Positions 53,601 through 62,375 of a stretch of DNA of 64,000 bases are shown here, one piece after another. Every line of letters begins with the position of its first letter. Position 1 is the first letter of the stretch. The notes under the pieces were generated by a model. That model worked only from the letters and a program-made list of their open reading frames with translations, was not told the DNA's origin and made no database searches. The position numbers and the translations under genes are program-made. The stretch comes from Xanthomonas vesicatoria ATCC 35937 (GTDB taxonomy: Bacteria; Pseudomonadota; Gammaproteobacteria; Xanthomonadales; Xanthomonadaceae). The stretch is taken from contig NZ_CP018725.1 in assembly GCF_001908725.1 (NCBI RefSeq), positions 4,960,001-5,024,000 on the forward strand, in the 5' to 3' direction.

Positions 53601-55004
53601 CTAACCGGCGATTTCCTCCAACGCACGATTACGCGTGCGCGGCCCGAATACAGCGATTACGCTCGCCACGATCGACATGCTGATCACGATGAACGCCAGC
53701 ACGCCATGGCTGCCGACCTGCGCAAGCAGCCAACCGATCAACACGCTGCTGACCGCCGTCGACAGACGGCTGAACGAGTAGCAGAACCCAACCGCCCGCG
53801 CACGCAATCCGGTGGGGAACAACTCAGCTTGGTAGCCGTGGTAGGCAAAGCTCATCCAGGCGTTGCAGAACGCGATCATCGCCCCGCACAACACCATGCC
53901 GATGGCGTCATGCTGTAGAGAAAACAGTACCCCAAACAGCACCGCGCCCAGTGCCGACGCAGTGATCTGCGACTTGTTTTCCCAACGTTGCGCAAAGCGC
54001 AGCAACAGCAGCGGCGCAAGCGGGTAGGCCAGCGAGATCGCAAACGAATAGCCCAGGCTCTTGGTCACCCCGGTGCCCTGCGCCGCAATCAGTGCCGGCA
54101 ACCAGTTACCGAAGCCGAAGAAACCGATGGCCTGAAACACATGGAACACCACCAACATGCCGATACGCCCGCGATACGGCGCCTGCCACAAGGCCGACGC
54201 CCTCATCTGCGCGGCAGGCGCTACGGTAGCCAGCTGCGGTTCGGGCAAAGGCGCGCCGATGTCGCGCACGCAGCGCGCTTCCAGTTGCACCAACACCGCA
54301 TCCGCTTCGTCATTGCGGCCCTGCGTTGCAAGCCAGCGCGCCGATTCGGGCAAGCGGCTGCGCAACCACCAGATCGCCAATGCGAACACGCCGCTCAGCA
54401 ACACCACCCAGCGCCAGCCGCTCATGCCCAGCGGCGCATGTGGAACCAGCAGCCAGGCGGTCAGGGCCACCGTGGGCACCGCCAGAAACTGCACGAAGAA
54501 GGCGAACGCGAACGCTGCGCTACGCATGTGCCGCGGCACCAGTTCGGACAGGTAGGTGTCGATGGTCACCAGCTCGATGCCCAACCCGATGCCCACCACA
54601 AAGCGCAGCACGATGACTGCGGTGGCCGTGCTTTGGAGGCCCATCGCCACGGTTGCCGCGGTGTACCAGACCAGCGCGAAGGTAAACACCAGGCGGCGGC
54701 CGAAGCGATCGGCGAACGGACTCAACAACGCGGCTCCGACAAACAGGCCAAGAAACGTGGCCGCGGCGAATGCAGCCTGGTCCGACATGCCAAATGCGCC
54801 ATCGCCACCCTTGGTAAAAATGCCGTCGGCGATCAGCCCGGGGCTGATGTAGGCGGTCTGGAACAGGTCGTACAGCTCGAAGAACCCGCCCAGTGCCAGC
54901 AACCCGACCAACCGCCATAGCGTGGCGCTGGCTGGCAGTCGATCGATGCGCGCGGCGATCTGTGCGGCACTGGAGTCAGGGGCGGGCGGGGCATTCATCG
55001 CCAT
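53601..55004 (-). CDS. MFS transporter, metabolite:H+ symporter type
   Basis: A 467-residue, 12-helix major facilitator. DRFGRRLVF after helix 2, PESARWLATQGR after helix 6, and GIGLGIELVTIDTYLSELVP fit the sugar/metabolite:H+ symporter subgroup (dicarboxylate or aromatic acid type). Substrate not predictable from sequence alone. ATG 55004 and ATG 54998 are both possible starts; neither has a clear ribosome site. Confidence 0.88.
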   Translation of the reverse strand: MAMNAPPAPDSSAAQIAARIDRLPASATLWRLVGLLALGGFFELYDLFQTAYISPGLIADGIFTKGGDGAFGMSDQAAFAAATFLGLFVGAALLSPFADRFGRRLVFTFALVWYTAATVAMGLQSTATAVIVLRFVVGIGLGIELVTIDTYLSELVPRHMRSAAFAFAFFVQFLAVPTVALTAWLLVPHAPLGMSGWRWVVLLSGVFALAIWWLRSRLPESARWLATQGRNDEADAVLVQLEARCVRDIGAPLPEPQLATVAPAAQMRASALWQAPYRGRIGMLVVFHVFQAIGFFGFGNWLPALIAAQGTGVTKSLGYSFAISLAYPLAPLLLLRFAQRWENKSQITASALGAVLFGVLFSLQHDAIGMVLCGAMIAFCNAWMSFAYHGYQAELFPTGLRARAVGFCYSFSRLSTAVSSVLIGWLLAQVGSHGVLAFIVISMSIVASVIAVFGPRTRNRALEEIAG

Positions 55005-55423
55005 CGTCGTGTCGCATTGCCAGGTCAGCCCGCATCATAGCGAGCGGCCTGGTCCGGGTAGCGCTGGCCCTTCGTGGCACCGGCGACGTGTTCGCGCCTT
55101 GGTCGGCGCATCCGCTGCGAGGGCGTGGGCCGCGGTACCCAAAGGCAGTCAACAGAACGACTGTACAGCCGCAAGGCGGGCACGGCTGGTGTCTGGTGCC
55201 GGCAGCAGCAGGGACGCTCGTGCAATCCGATTGTTGCGTGCATCTCAACCGAGCTGGCAACTGCCTAGTAGTGGCTGGTCAGCCGCACGCGAAGACCTAG
55301 GCACGCCCGCATCCGGTGTTCGGCTGCTGGAATGCTGTAATCCTCTCAGCGCCGGGCAAGCGGCTGGCAATGCGGTCCCGGCAGCCCCATCTCTTGACCA
55401 TCACTTAGTTCCGGAGCCGTCCG
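55005..55423. other. Divergent intergenic region, nothing identified
   Basis: About 420 bases between the divergent MFS and luciferase-like genes, with no supported gene. The right end holds the ribosome site of the oxidoreductase (CCGGAG, 55412-55417). Confidence 0.5.
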
Positions 55424-56425
55424 ATGACGCCCATTTCCGTGCTCGACCTGGCGCCCGTCTGCGAAGGCAGCGACACCACTCACGCCTTCGCCAACATGCT
55501 CGATCTGGCACAACATGCCGAGCGCTGGGGCTATCACCGGTATTGGCTGGCCGAGCACCACAATATGCCAGGCATCGCCAGCGCCGCCACGGCGGTGTTG
55601 ATCGGCCACGTCGCCGGCGGCACCAAGTCCATCCGCGTCGGTTCCGGCGGCATCATGCTGCCCAATCACGCACCGCTGCAGGTGGCCGAGCAGTTCGGCA
55701 CACTGGCCTCCTTGTATCCGCAGCGCATCGATCTGGGCCTGGGCCGCGCGCCCGGCACTGATCAACCGACCGCGCGCGCCTTGCGCCGCTACTTCGACAG
55801 CGCCGACCAATTCCCGCAGGACGTTGCCGAGCTGTTGCGTTACTTCGCCCCCGCGGTGCCGGGGCAGTTGGTGCAGGCAGTGCCTGGCGCCGGGCTGGAC
55901 GTGCCGGTCTGGCTGTTGGGGTCCAGTCTGTTCAGTGCGCGCCTGGCCGCCGCAATGGGCTTGCCGTTCGCATTCGCTTCGCATTTCGCGCCCGATGCGA
56001 TGGACGAGGCGGTGTCGATCTACCGCCGCGAATTCCGCCCGTCTGCGCAACTGGCCAAGCCGCACGTCATGCTCGCCCTCAACGTGGTGGCGGCCGAAAC
56101 GCAAGCGCAGGCGCGTCGTTTATTCACCACCCAACAGCAGAGTTTCGTCAATTTGCGTCGCGGCAAGCCCGGCAAGATCCCGCCGCCCATCGACGACATC
56201 GACAGCTTCTGGCAGCCGCATGAGCGCGTCGGCGTGGAGCGCGCTCTGGCATGCACCGTGCTCGGTAATGCCGACCAGATTGCGCAGGGCGTAGCCGCTT
56301 TCATCGAGCGGCACGCGCCGGACGAGCTGTTGTTCACCGCCAACATCTACGACCACGCCGCGCGTCTGCGCTCGTTTGAAATCGCGGCAGAAGCGGTGCG
56401 GGAACTGGACGTGACCACTGCGTGA
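55424..56425 (+). CDS. Luciferase-like (LLM class) flavin-dependent oxidoreductase
   Basis: A 333-residue TIM-barrel flavin monooxygenase-like protein. [11 protein letters not shown] opens it, [14 protein letters not shown] is the signature of the MsnO8-type LLM group, [23 protein letters not shown] follows, and [11 protein letters not shown] completes the substrate/FMN face. It likely uses reduced FMN supplied by a separate reductase. Physiological substrate unknown. A ribosome site precedes the ATG at 55424. Confidence 0.92.
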   Translation: MTPISVLDLAPVCEGSDTTHAFANMLDLAQHAERWGYHRYWLAEHHNMPGIASAATAVLIGHVAGGTKSIRVGSGGIMLPNHAPLQVAEQFGTLASLYPQRIDLGLGRAPGTDQPTARALRRYFDSADQFPQDVAELLRYFAPAVPGQLVQAVPGAGLDVPVWLLGSSLFSARLAAAMGLPFAFASHFAPDAMDEAVSIYRREFRPSAQLAKPHVMLALNVVAAETQAQARRLFTTQQQSFVNLRRGKPGKIPPPIDDIDSFWQPHERVGVERALACTVLGNADQIAQGVAAFIERHAPDELLFTANIYDHAARLRSFEIAAEAVRELDVTTA

Positions 56426-56485
56426 TTCACGTCGCTTTGCGCGGCAATCCGCTCAGATGCGTGCATCTCCATTGGGAACACACGC

Positions 56486-56986
56486 ATGCAACTCCAGGAA
56501 CGTAGCGAGAGCATCAAGCAGTTGGCGGAATTGATTCGCGGCGTGGACATTGCAATGTTCACGACCGTCTCGGCAGACGGCAAGTTGGTGAGCCGCCCGC
56601 TGGGCACGCAGGAAGTCGAATTCGATGGCGACCTGTGGTTCGCCACCGCTGCCGACAGCCCGAAGGTAGCGGAGATCGCTGCCGATCCGCGCGTCAATGT
56701 GGCCTACGCCTCGGCGTCCAAGAACACCTATGTGTCGGTCGCAGGCACTGCCCGCGTGGTGCACGACCGCGCCAAAATCGATGAGTTGTGGTCGCCGGCA
56801 ATGAAAGTATTCTTCCCCGGCGGCAAGGACGATCCCAACCTGCGCCTGATCCACGTGCGCGCCGAGTCGGCAGAGTATTGGGACGGCCCCAGTGGCCTGC
56901 TCGGCAAGGCGCTTTACTTCGTCATGACGGCTGTTACCGACGATACCGCCAGCCTCTCGGACAACCGCGTGGTCGATCTGAAGTAA
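56486..56986 (+). CDS. Pyridoxamine 5'-phosphate oxidase-like stress protein
   Basis: A 166-residue split-barrel flavin-binding protein of the general stress protein 26 type: IAMFTTVSADGKLVSRPLGTQ, LWFATAADSPKVAEI, NTYVSVAGTARVV and the C-terminal ESAEYWDGPSG. Family members bind FMN or FAD; true PNPOx activity is unlikely. It lies about 60 bases after the luciferase-like gene on the same strand, and the two may form a flavin-related operon. Confidence 0.9.
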   Translation: MQLQERSESIKQLAELIRGVDIAMFTTVSADGKLVSRPLGTQEVEFDGDLWFATAADSPKVAEIAADPRVNVAYASASKNTYVSVAGTARVVHDRAKIDELWSPAMKVFFPGGKDDPNLRLIHVRAESAEYWDGPSGLLGKALYFVMTAVTDDTASLSDNRVVDLK

Positions 56987-57412
56987 GCGAGAGCTCACGT
57001 CAGCAATCAGCGCTGCTGCGAGGTCCAAGACCCGACTTAAGCGACAAGACCCGATCCAAGCGCCAAGACGTGGTGTTGGCGCGACGATCGGGCTGTTTTA
57101 GAGGCAGCGGAAGCGCATCGCGACCCGAGCCGCTTGATTGGCCTCTAGCGCAACATGCCGCCAATAACGCGCGTCATTCGCACGGGTGTTTCGCGACGCA
57201 GCCTCGACCCAAGATCGCTCAACCGCACGCCAGTGCCTTGGCCTCTCTCCAGTGGGAGAGGGGTTGGGGTGAAGGTACGTCCGTCGCCATCCTCGACGTT
57301 TGACGGAGATGCCAATCAGCGATCGCCAGGGAAGACGAGGGCTCACGCATTCCAGCGTCAGGCGTGATCGGTCAGCGCCAAGCACAATCCGGCGCGCACG
57401 CAAGGTTGAAAC
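56987..57412. other. Convergent intergenic region with hairpin repeat
   Basis: About 425 bases with no supported gene, between convergent genes. It contains a REP-like element (57242-57280). Confidence 0.6.
57242..57280 (+). repeat. REP-like intergenic hairpin element
   Basis: CTCTCC and GGAGAG form the core of a stem (57242-57263), followed by GGTTGGGGTGAAGGTACG. This stem plus GGTTGGGGTGA tail is a widespread intergenic repeat in Xanthomonas and relatives. Here it sits between convergent genes and may also end transcription. Confidence 0.7.
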
Positions 57413-58084
57413 TCAACGCCAAGCCACCGGCCACCAGCCACGAATCAGATCCACCAAGTGGTCCGAGGTGATGCCGAACACCGCGATCGAGACCAGCGCC
57501 GCCGCCCAGCCCACCAACATCAATGCGCCATCGCGTTCCAGCAAGGCCAGCGCGAACAGCAGCAGGATCAGGCCGAACAGGTAGTTGGTAAACGGGATCG
57601 GCAGCGTCAGCAAGATGCCGACCAACACCAGCAGCAATCCGGTGAACACCTGCGCCGGTATCCGATCGAGCACGCCGTGCAAACGCGGCTTGAGCAGGCG
57701 ATCCAGCCGCTGCAGCGTCGGTGCCAGTTTGGTCACGAACCGCTGACTGGTACGTCGCCGTGGCCCGCGGTCGCCGATAAAGGCCGGTACCCACGGCTTG
57801 CGCAGGCAGCACATCATCTGCAGGCCGATCAGCACTGTCAGCGGGCCACTGATGCCGCCAGCCACGCCTGGAATCGGAATAAAGGACGGCAGGATCGCCA
57901 GGAACAAAAACACCCCGAACGCGCTCTGCTGCAGGTCGGCCAGGATTTCGCGCACGCGTAGCACGTGTTCCGGGTCGCCCTCGCTGAAGGCCGCCAGCAA
58001 GCTGCGGATGCCTTCATTGCGGTAGCGCATCTGTTCGCCATCGGAATCATCGGATGGCGGGACGCCGCTATCCGACGATGTCAT
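57413..58084 (-). CDS. ExoD-family membrane protein
   Basis: A 223-residue protein with about four or five membrane helices. LLAAFSEGDPEHVLRVREILADLQQSAFG precedes the membrane part, then FIPIPGVAGGISGPL and the LPIPFTNYLFGLILLLFALALLERDG block typical of ExoD. Members influence exopolysaccharide production in rhizobia; the mechanism is unknown. Its start lies 17 bases inside the end of the preceding CBS-domain gene, so the two are co-transcribed. Confidence 0.88.
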   Translation of the reverse strand: MTSSDSGVPPSDDSDGEQMRYRNEGIRSLLAAFSEGDPEHVLRVREILADLQQSAFGVFLFLAILPSFIPIPGVAGGISGPLTVLIGLQMMCCLRKPWVPAFIGDRGPRRRTSQRFVTKLAPTLQRLDRLLKPRLHGVLDRIPAQVFTGLLLVLVGILLTLPIPFTNYLFGLILLLFALALLERDGALMLVGWAAALVSIAVFGITSDHLVDLIRGWWPVAWR

Positions 58085-59408
58085 CGCTGTCCTCGTCGCC
58101 GATACGGCTCAGCAGCAGCTTGTCCACGCGCGCGCCGTCCAGGTCCACGATCTCGATGCGCCAACCGGCCCAGTCGAAGAACTCGCCAGCCTGCGGAATG
58201 CGCCCGAAGTAGTAGATGCACAGCCCGGCCAGCGTGTGGTAATCGCCTTCGTCGGCTTCCGGCAGTTCGGCGCCCAACACTTCGCGCAGTTCTTCCACCG
58301 GCAGCGAGCCGTCGATCAGCAGCGAGCCGTCGGCACGGGTGATCACCAGCGCATCTTCGTCGGTATTTTCCACCGCCTGCAGACGGCCGACCACCGCGCC
58401 CATCAGGTCGCTAATGGTCACCAAGCCGCGGATTTCACCGTATTCGTCCACCACCAGCGCCATCGACTGCTGTTCTTCGCGAAAGATCTCCAGCAGCTTC
58501 ATCGCATGCGTGGACTCGGACACGAACAAGGTATCGCGCAGCGCCTGGAAAAGATTCTCGCCGTGCCCACCCATGCGCGTGACCAGCGATTTGACTTCCA
58601 GCACGCCGGCAATGTCCTGGTCGCTGCCGCGATACACCGGGTAACGCGAAAACTCGTGCTCGCGCATCATCTGCAGGTTGCGTTCCGGCTCGGCATTGGC
58701 ATCCAGCCAGGCGATGCGGTTACGCGGCGTCATCAGGCTGTCGGCGGTGCGGTCGCCCAGGCGCATCACCCGGTTCATCATGTCGCGCTCGTGCGCATCG
58801 ATCACGCCCGCCTCGTGGCTTTCGGCCACCAGCATGCGGATCTCTTCTTCGGTGATCGACGCCGATTCGTCCTTGCCCATGCCCAGCATCCGCAGCACCA
58901 GCCGGGTGGAGCGTGCCAGCACCCAGACCCCGGGCGCGGCGATCTTGGCCAGCCAGGTCATGGGGACCGCGACAAAGCCGGCAATGTCCTCGGAATTGCG
59001 CAATGCCAGTCGCTTGGGCACCAGCTCGCCGAAGATCAGCGTCAGGAAGGTGATCAGCGCCACCGCCAGGGTGCTGCCGATCACCGCCGAATACGGTTTG
59101 GGGTCGCCAACCAACGAGAACGTGGCCGACAGCGCAGGGAAGGCCAGCTGCAGCCGCTCGCCGATCGCCTCGCCGATGGCTTCGCCGCCGAACAGGCCGG
59201 TCAGGATGCCGATCGAGGTGATACCGATCTGGACCGTGGACAGGAAGTTCTCCGGGCTCTCGGCCAATGCGAGCGCCCGCGCCGCGCGCTTGCTGGAGCC
59301 GGCCATCTGCTTGAGGCGGCTCTTGCGCGAGGTCATCAGCGACATCTCCGACATGGCGAAGAAGCCGTTCAACAGGATCAATGCGATGACGATCAAAAAC
59401 TCAACCAC
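58068..59408 (-). CDS. CorC/HlyC-type membrane protein (DUF21-CBS-CorC_HlyC)
   Basis: A 446-residue protein. DUF21 membrane domain with four helices (about 1-190), containing NGFFAMSEMSLMTSRKSRL and ELVPKRLALRN; two CBS domains (about 210-340; LMTPRNRI, VVDEYGEIRGLVTISDLM); and a C-terminal CorC_HlyC domain (about 355-440). The family is linked to magnesium/cobalt efflux; haemolysin function is a historical label. GTG start at 59408. Confidence 0.92.
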   Translation of the reverse strand: MVEFLIVIALILLNGFFAMSEMSLMTSRKSRLKQMAGSSKRAARALALAESPENFLSTVQIGITSIGILTGLFGGEAIGEAIGERLQLAFPALSATFSLVGDPKPYSAVIGSTLAVALITFLTLIFGELVPKRLALRNSEDIAGFVAVPMTWLAKIAAPGVWVLARSTRLVLRMLGMGKDESASITEEEIRMLVAESHEAGVIDAHERDMMNRVMRLGDRTADSLMTPRNRIAWLDANAEPERNLQMMREHEFSRYPVYRGSDQDIAGVLEVKSLVTRMGGHGENLFQALRDTLFVSESTHAMKLLEIFREEQQSMALVVDEYGEIRGLVTISDLMGAVVGRLQAVENTDEDALVITRADGSLLIDGSLPVEELREVLGAELPEADEGDYHTLAGLCIYYFGRIPQAGEFFDWAGWRIEIVDLDGARVDKLLLSRIGDEDSDDIVG

Positions 59409-59682
59409 GGGCGTCTTCCCCGGTCAGTGAAGGGGAGGGCGGGCAAGCACGGGGTTGGCCGGCGCGCGCGAAGGCGGGGCGGCAACGGGGAAATATAGGG
59501 TCGTCTTCCATAGGGTGCGCCCGAAGGCGCGGGGGCATGTTAGCAAATCGCAGGGTGATTCGAGCCGGGAAAACCCGGCGTGAAGGCCGCGCGCGGCGTC
59601 GATATACCCAGACAGGTCATGGAACGGTCATAATTCGTCCTTGGCGTCCGTCTCTCCCTCGACGGCAGGAAGTTCTCCACCC

Positions 59683-60309
59683 ATGTTCTCGTTGCAGACC
59701 ATCTTCGGCTCCGGCAAGCAGTTCTACGCGCTTCTGAACGAAGCGGCGCAGGCCGCCTACGACAGCACCAAGGCGTTGCACGCCATGATGCGCACGTCCG
59801 ACCGGCAACCCGCGCTGGACGCCTTCAAGCTGGCCCGCCTGCGCGAACGCGCCGCCTCCGACAAGATCGGCCAGGCGCTGGTGGACAGCTTCATGACCCC
59901 GATCGAGCGCGAAGACATCGAAGCGCTGGGCTCGGCGCTGTACAAGATTCCCAAGCAGGTAGAAAAATTCGCCGACCGCTACTCGCTGGCCACCAAGCAC
60001 CTGGAACACATCGACTTCGCCCCGCGCGCGGCGATGCTGGAGCAAGCGGCCGCGGTAGTGGTGGAGATGGTCACCGACCTGCCGCAGATGAACATCGATC
60101 GCATGACTGCGCTCAACGACAAGCTGCGGACGCTGGAAAACGAAGCCGACCGCCTGATGCTCGAGCTGTACCGCGACATCTATTCCGGCCGCCTGGACAC
60201 GCTGCAGATGTTCCTGCTCAAGGAGTTCTTCGAGATCCTGGAAAAAGCCATCGACCGTTGCCGCGAGGCAGGGGTGGTGGTGTACCAGATCGTATTGAAG
60301 AACAGCTGA
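59683..60309 (+). CDS. DUF47 (PhoU-like) Pit accessory protein
   Basis: A 208-residue, all-helical PhoU-like protein of the DUF47 family, beginning MFSLQTIFGSGKQFYALLNEAA and containing the ENEADRLMLELYRDIYSG motif. It is encoded nine bases before the Pit phosphate transporter, the standard pairing, and probably modulates that transporter. AGGAAG lies upstream of ATG 59683. Confidence 0.92.
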   Translation: MFSLQTIFGSGKQFYALLNEAAQAAYDSTKALHAMMRTSDRQPALDAFKLARLRERAASDKIGQALVDSFMTPIEREDIEALGSALYKIPKQVEKFADRYSLATKHLEHIDFAPRAAMLEQAAAVVVEMVTDLPQMNIDRMTALNDKLRTLENEADRLMLELYRDIYSGRLDTLQMFLLKEFFEILEKAIDRCREAGVVVYQIVLKNS

Positions 60310-60318
60310 GGTCGCCGC

Positions 60319-61446
60319 GTGCTTACCCTTGTTCTGGTGGTGATCCTGGCCGCGTTGGTATTCGAGTTCATCAACGGCTTCCACGACACCGCCAATTCCA
60401 TCGCCACCGTCGTCGCCACCAAGGTGTTGTCACCCGGCTGGGCGGTGATGCTGGCCGCCGGCATGAACCTGATCGGCGCCCTGACCGGCACTGCGGTGGC
60501 CTTGACCATTGCCTCTGGGCTGCTCAACACCAACGTGGTCGAGGTCACCCCGCAGGTGATCCTGTGCGCGCTGCTGGGCGGCATCATCTGGAACCTGATC
60601 ACCTGGTGGAAGGGGCTGCCGTCGTCGTCCTCGCATGCGCTGATCGGTGGCCTGTGTGGCGCCGGCCTGGCCGCCGCGCACAATAACTGGGACGCGTTGA
60701 TCTGGTCGGAAAACATCGGCAACTGGGCCAAGAACAAGGGCCTGTTGTGGAAGGTGTTCGTGCCGATGATCACCTCGCCGATCGCCGGTTTCCTGCTCGG
60801 CATCGTGGTGATGGTGCTGCTGTGGGCGATCATCGCCGGCATGTCCAGGCTTGGCGGCCCGATCGGGCGGCTGGCGCGGCCGCGCTGGGTCAATGCGTTC
60901 TTCGGCAAGGCGCAGATCGCCTCGGCCGCGTACATGGGCTACGCGCACGGCCACAACGATGCGCAGAAGACCATGGGCATCATCGCCATGACCCTGATCG
61001 GCGCGCAGTCGGCCGGAGCACTGGACAGTCTGCCTAGCTGGCTGGCATTCCTGCATCCGGGCACCGGCCTGGCCGCCGGCGACGGCATCCCGATGTGGAT
61101 CGTGCTGACCTGCGCGGTGGTGATGGCCGCCGGCACCGCGTCCGGTGGCTGGAAGATCATCAAGACGCTCGGTCACAAGATGGTCAAGCTGCATCCCATC
61201 CATGGCTTTGCTGCCGAGACCAGCTCGGCCACCGTGCTCACCGTCGCCGCGCATTTCGGGATGCCAGTGTCGACCACGCACAGCATTTCCACCGCGATCA
61301 TGGGCGTGGGGTTTGCCAAGAACCCGCGCTCGCTGCGGCTGGGCGTGATCGAGCGCATTGTGTGGGCCTGGATTCTGACCATCCCCGCTGCTGGCGGCGT
61401 GGCGTATCTGATCCTGACAATGTTCGAGCTGTTTGGCTGGATCTGA
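60319..61446 (+). CDS. pit: Low-affinity inorganic phosphate transporter (Pit)
   Basis: A 375-residue membrane protein with about ten helices and the two PiT-family repeats: FINGFHDTANSIATVVATKV (about 17-36) and YAHGHNDAQKTMGIIAM (about 207-223). It moves metal-phosphate driven by the proton gradient. GTG start with GAGG upstream. Paired with the DUF47 gene. Confidence 0.94.
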   Translation: MLTLVLVVILAALVFEFINGFHDTANSIATVVATKVLSPGWAVMLAAGMNLIGALTGTAVALTIASGLLNTNVVEVTPQVILCALLGGIIWNLITWWKGLPSSSSHALIGGLCGAGLAAAHNNWDALIWSENIGNWAKNKGLLWKVFVPMITSPIAGFLLGIVVMVLLWAIIAGMSRLGGPIGRLARPRWVNAFFGKAQIASAAYMGYAHGHNDAQKTMGIIAMTLIGAQSAGALDSLPSWLAFLHPGTGLAAGDGIPMWIVLTCAVVMAAGTASGGWKIIKTLGHKMVKLHPIHGFAAETSSATVLTVAAHFGMPVSTTHSISTAIMGVGFAKNPRSLRLGVIERIVWAWILTIPAAGGVAYLILTMFELFGWI

Positions 61447-61552
61447 GGCAATGTCGCGGTGCGGTCACGCACCGCTGTCACGCTGGTGGGTTATTGCGCA
61501 AGGGATCTGCCGTGACTGGGCTGCCTGCGCGTCCTGAGTGAGACCTTCCGCA

Positions 61553-62314
61553 ATGATGCTTGCCCTGGTATGCGTGTTGTTCGGATTCGCCTGGTTGCTC
61601 GACCGTCGCGGCTTGCGGCGGTTCTCGCGTGTGCTGGCCGGCGCAAGCCTGCTGCTGGTATTGGCGATTGGCTGCGGGCCGCTGCCATCGTGGATGCTGC
61701 AGAACCTGCAGCGTACCGGGGTCAACGATTTCAATGGCTGGGGCGCGCGCAATGTCATCGTGCTGTTGGGCGCCGGCACCGTGCGTCCGGAAGGCCGCGA
61801 TGCGGTGGCCGAGGCCAACATGTTCGCCTATGGCCGCATCGTCGAATCGGCGCGACTGTATCGGCAATGTCGGCACAGCGGTGGCGATTGCAAGATCGAG
61901 ATCAGCGGCGGCGACGCACGCGGCCTGGGCCTGTCCGAGGCGGTGGTCTATCAACGCGTATTGATCGGGCTGGGGATCGATCGGGCGGATCTGATCATGG
62001 AACCGTCCAGCATGAACACCTGGCAGAACGCGCAATTCAGTCAACCCTTGCTGCGCGCGCACCGGCCCGATCGCGTGGTGCTGGTGTCCTCGGCCACGCA
62101 TCTGCGCCGCGCCGAGCTGTACTTTCGCCATTTCGGGATCGATGCCATCCCGGTGCGCGCCGACTGGCTGACCGCTTCCTGGTCGATCCTGCCGCAGAGC
62201 TACAACTTCACCCTGGCCGATGTCGCCCTGCACGAATACCTGGGCATCGCGCGCTATCAGCTCTACCAATGGCTGGGCTGGAACGTGAAGGCGACCGAGC
62301 CCGGCGCGATCTGA
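61553..62314 (+). CDS. YdcF/ElyC-like DUF218 membrane protein
   Basis: A 253-residue protein with two N-terminal membrane helices (about 1-15 and 25-45) and a DUF218 domain: VIVLLGAGTVRPEG, IEISGGDARGLGLSEA, SMNTWQNAQFS and VVLVSSATHLRRAELYF. Members such as ElyC and SanA act in envelope or lipid-carrier homeostasis; the exact reaction is unknown. ATG 61553 or 61556. Confidence 0.9.
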   Translation: MMLALVCVLFGFAWLLDRRGLRRFSRVLAGASLLLVLAIGCGPLPSWMLQNLQRTGVNDFNGWGARNVIVLLGAGTVRPEGRDAVAEANMFAYGRIVESARLYRQCRHSGGDCKIEISGGDARGLGLSEAVVYQRVLIGLGIDRADLIMEPSSMNTWQNAQFSQPLLRAHRPDRVVLVSSATHLRRAELYFRHFGIDAIPVRADWLTASWSILPQSYNFTLADVALHEYLGIARYQLYQWLGWNVKATEPGAI

Positions 62315-62323
62315 GCGCCAAGA

Positions 62324-62340
62324 CGGCGGTCGTTCCGCCG
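62324..62340. terminator. Hairpin between convergent genes
   Basis: CGGCGG and CCGCCG pair across a TCGTT loop, 10 bases after the DUF218 stop and 36 bases from the S10 peptidase stop. GC-rich, with no U-tract. Confidence 0.45.
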
Positions 62341-62375
62341 CCGGACGTGAGTCGCACGCCCGGCACTGCACGCGC

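Noticed and set aside
58236..59498. Long plus-strand frame opposite the CBS-domain gene
   Set aside because: His/Gln-rich translation typical of an antisense shadow; the minus strand encodes a clear CorC/HlyC-type protein.
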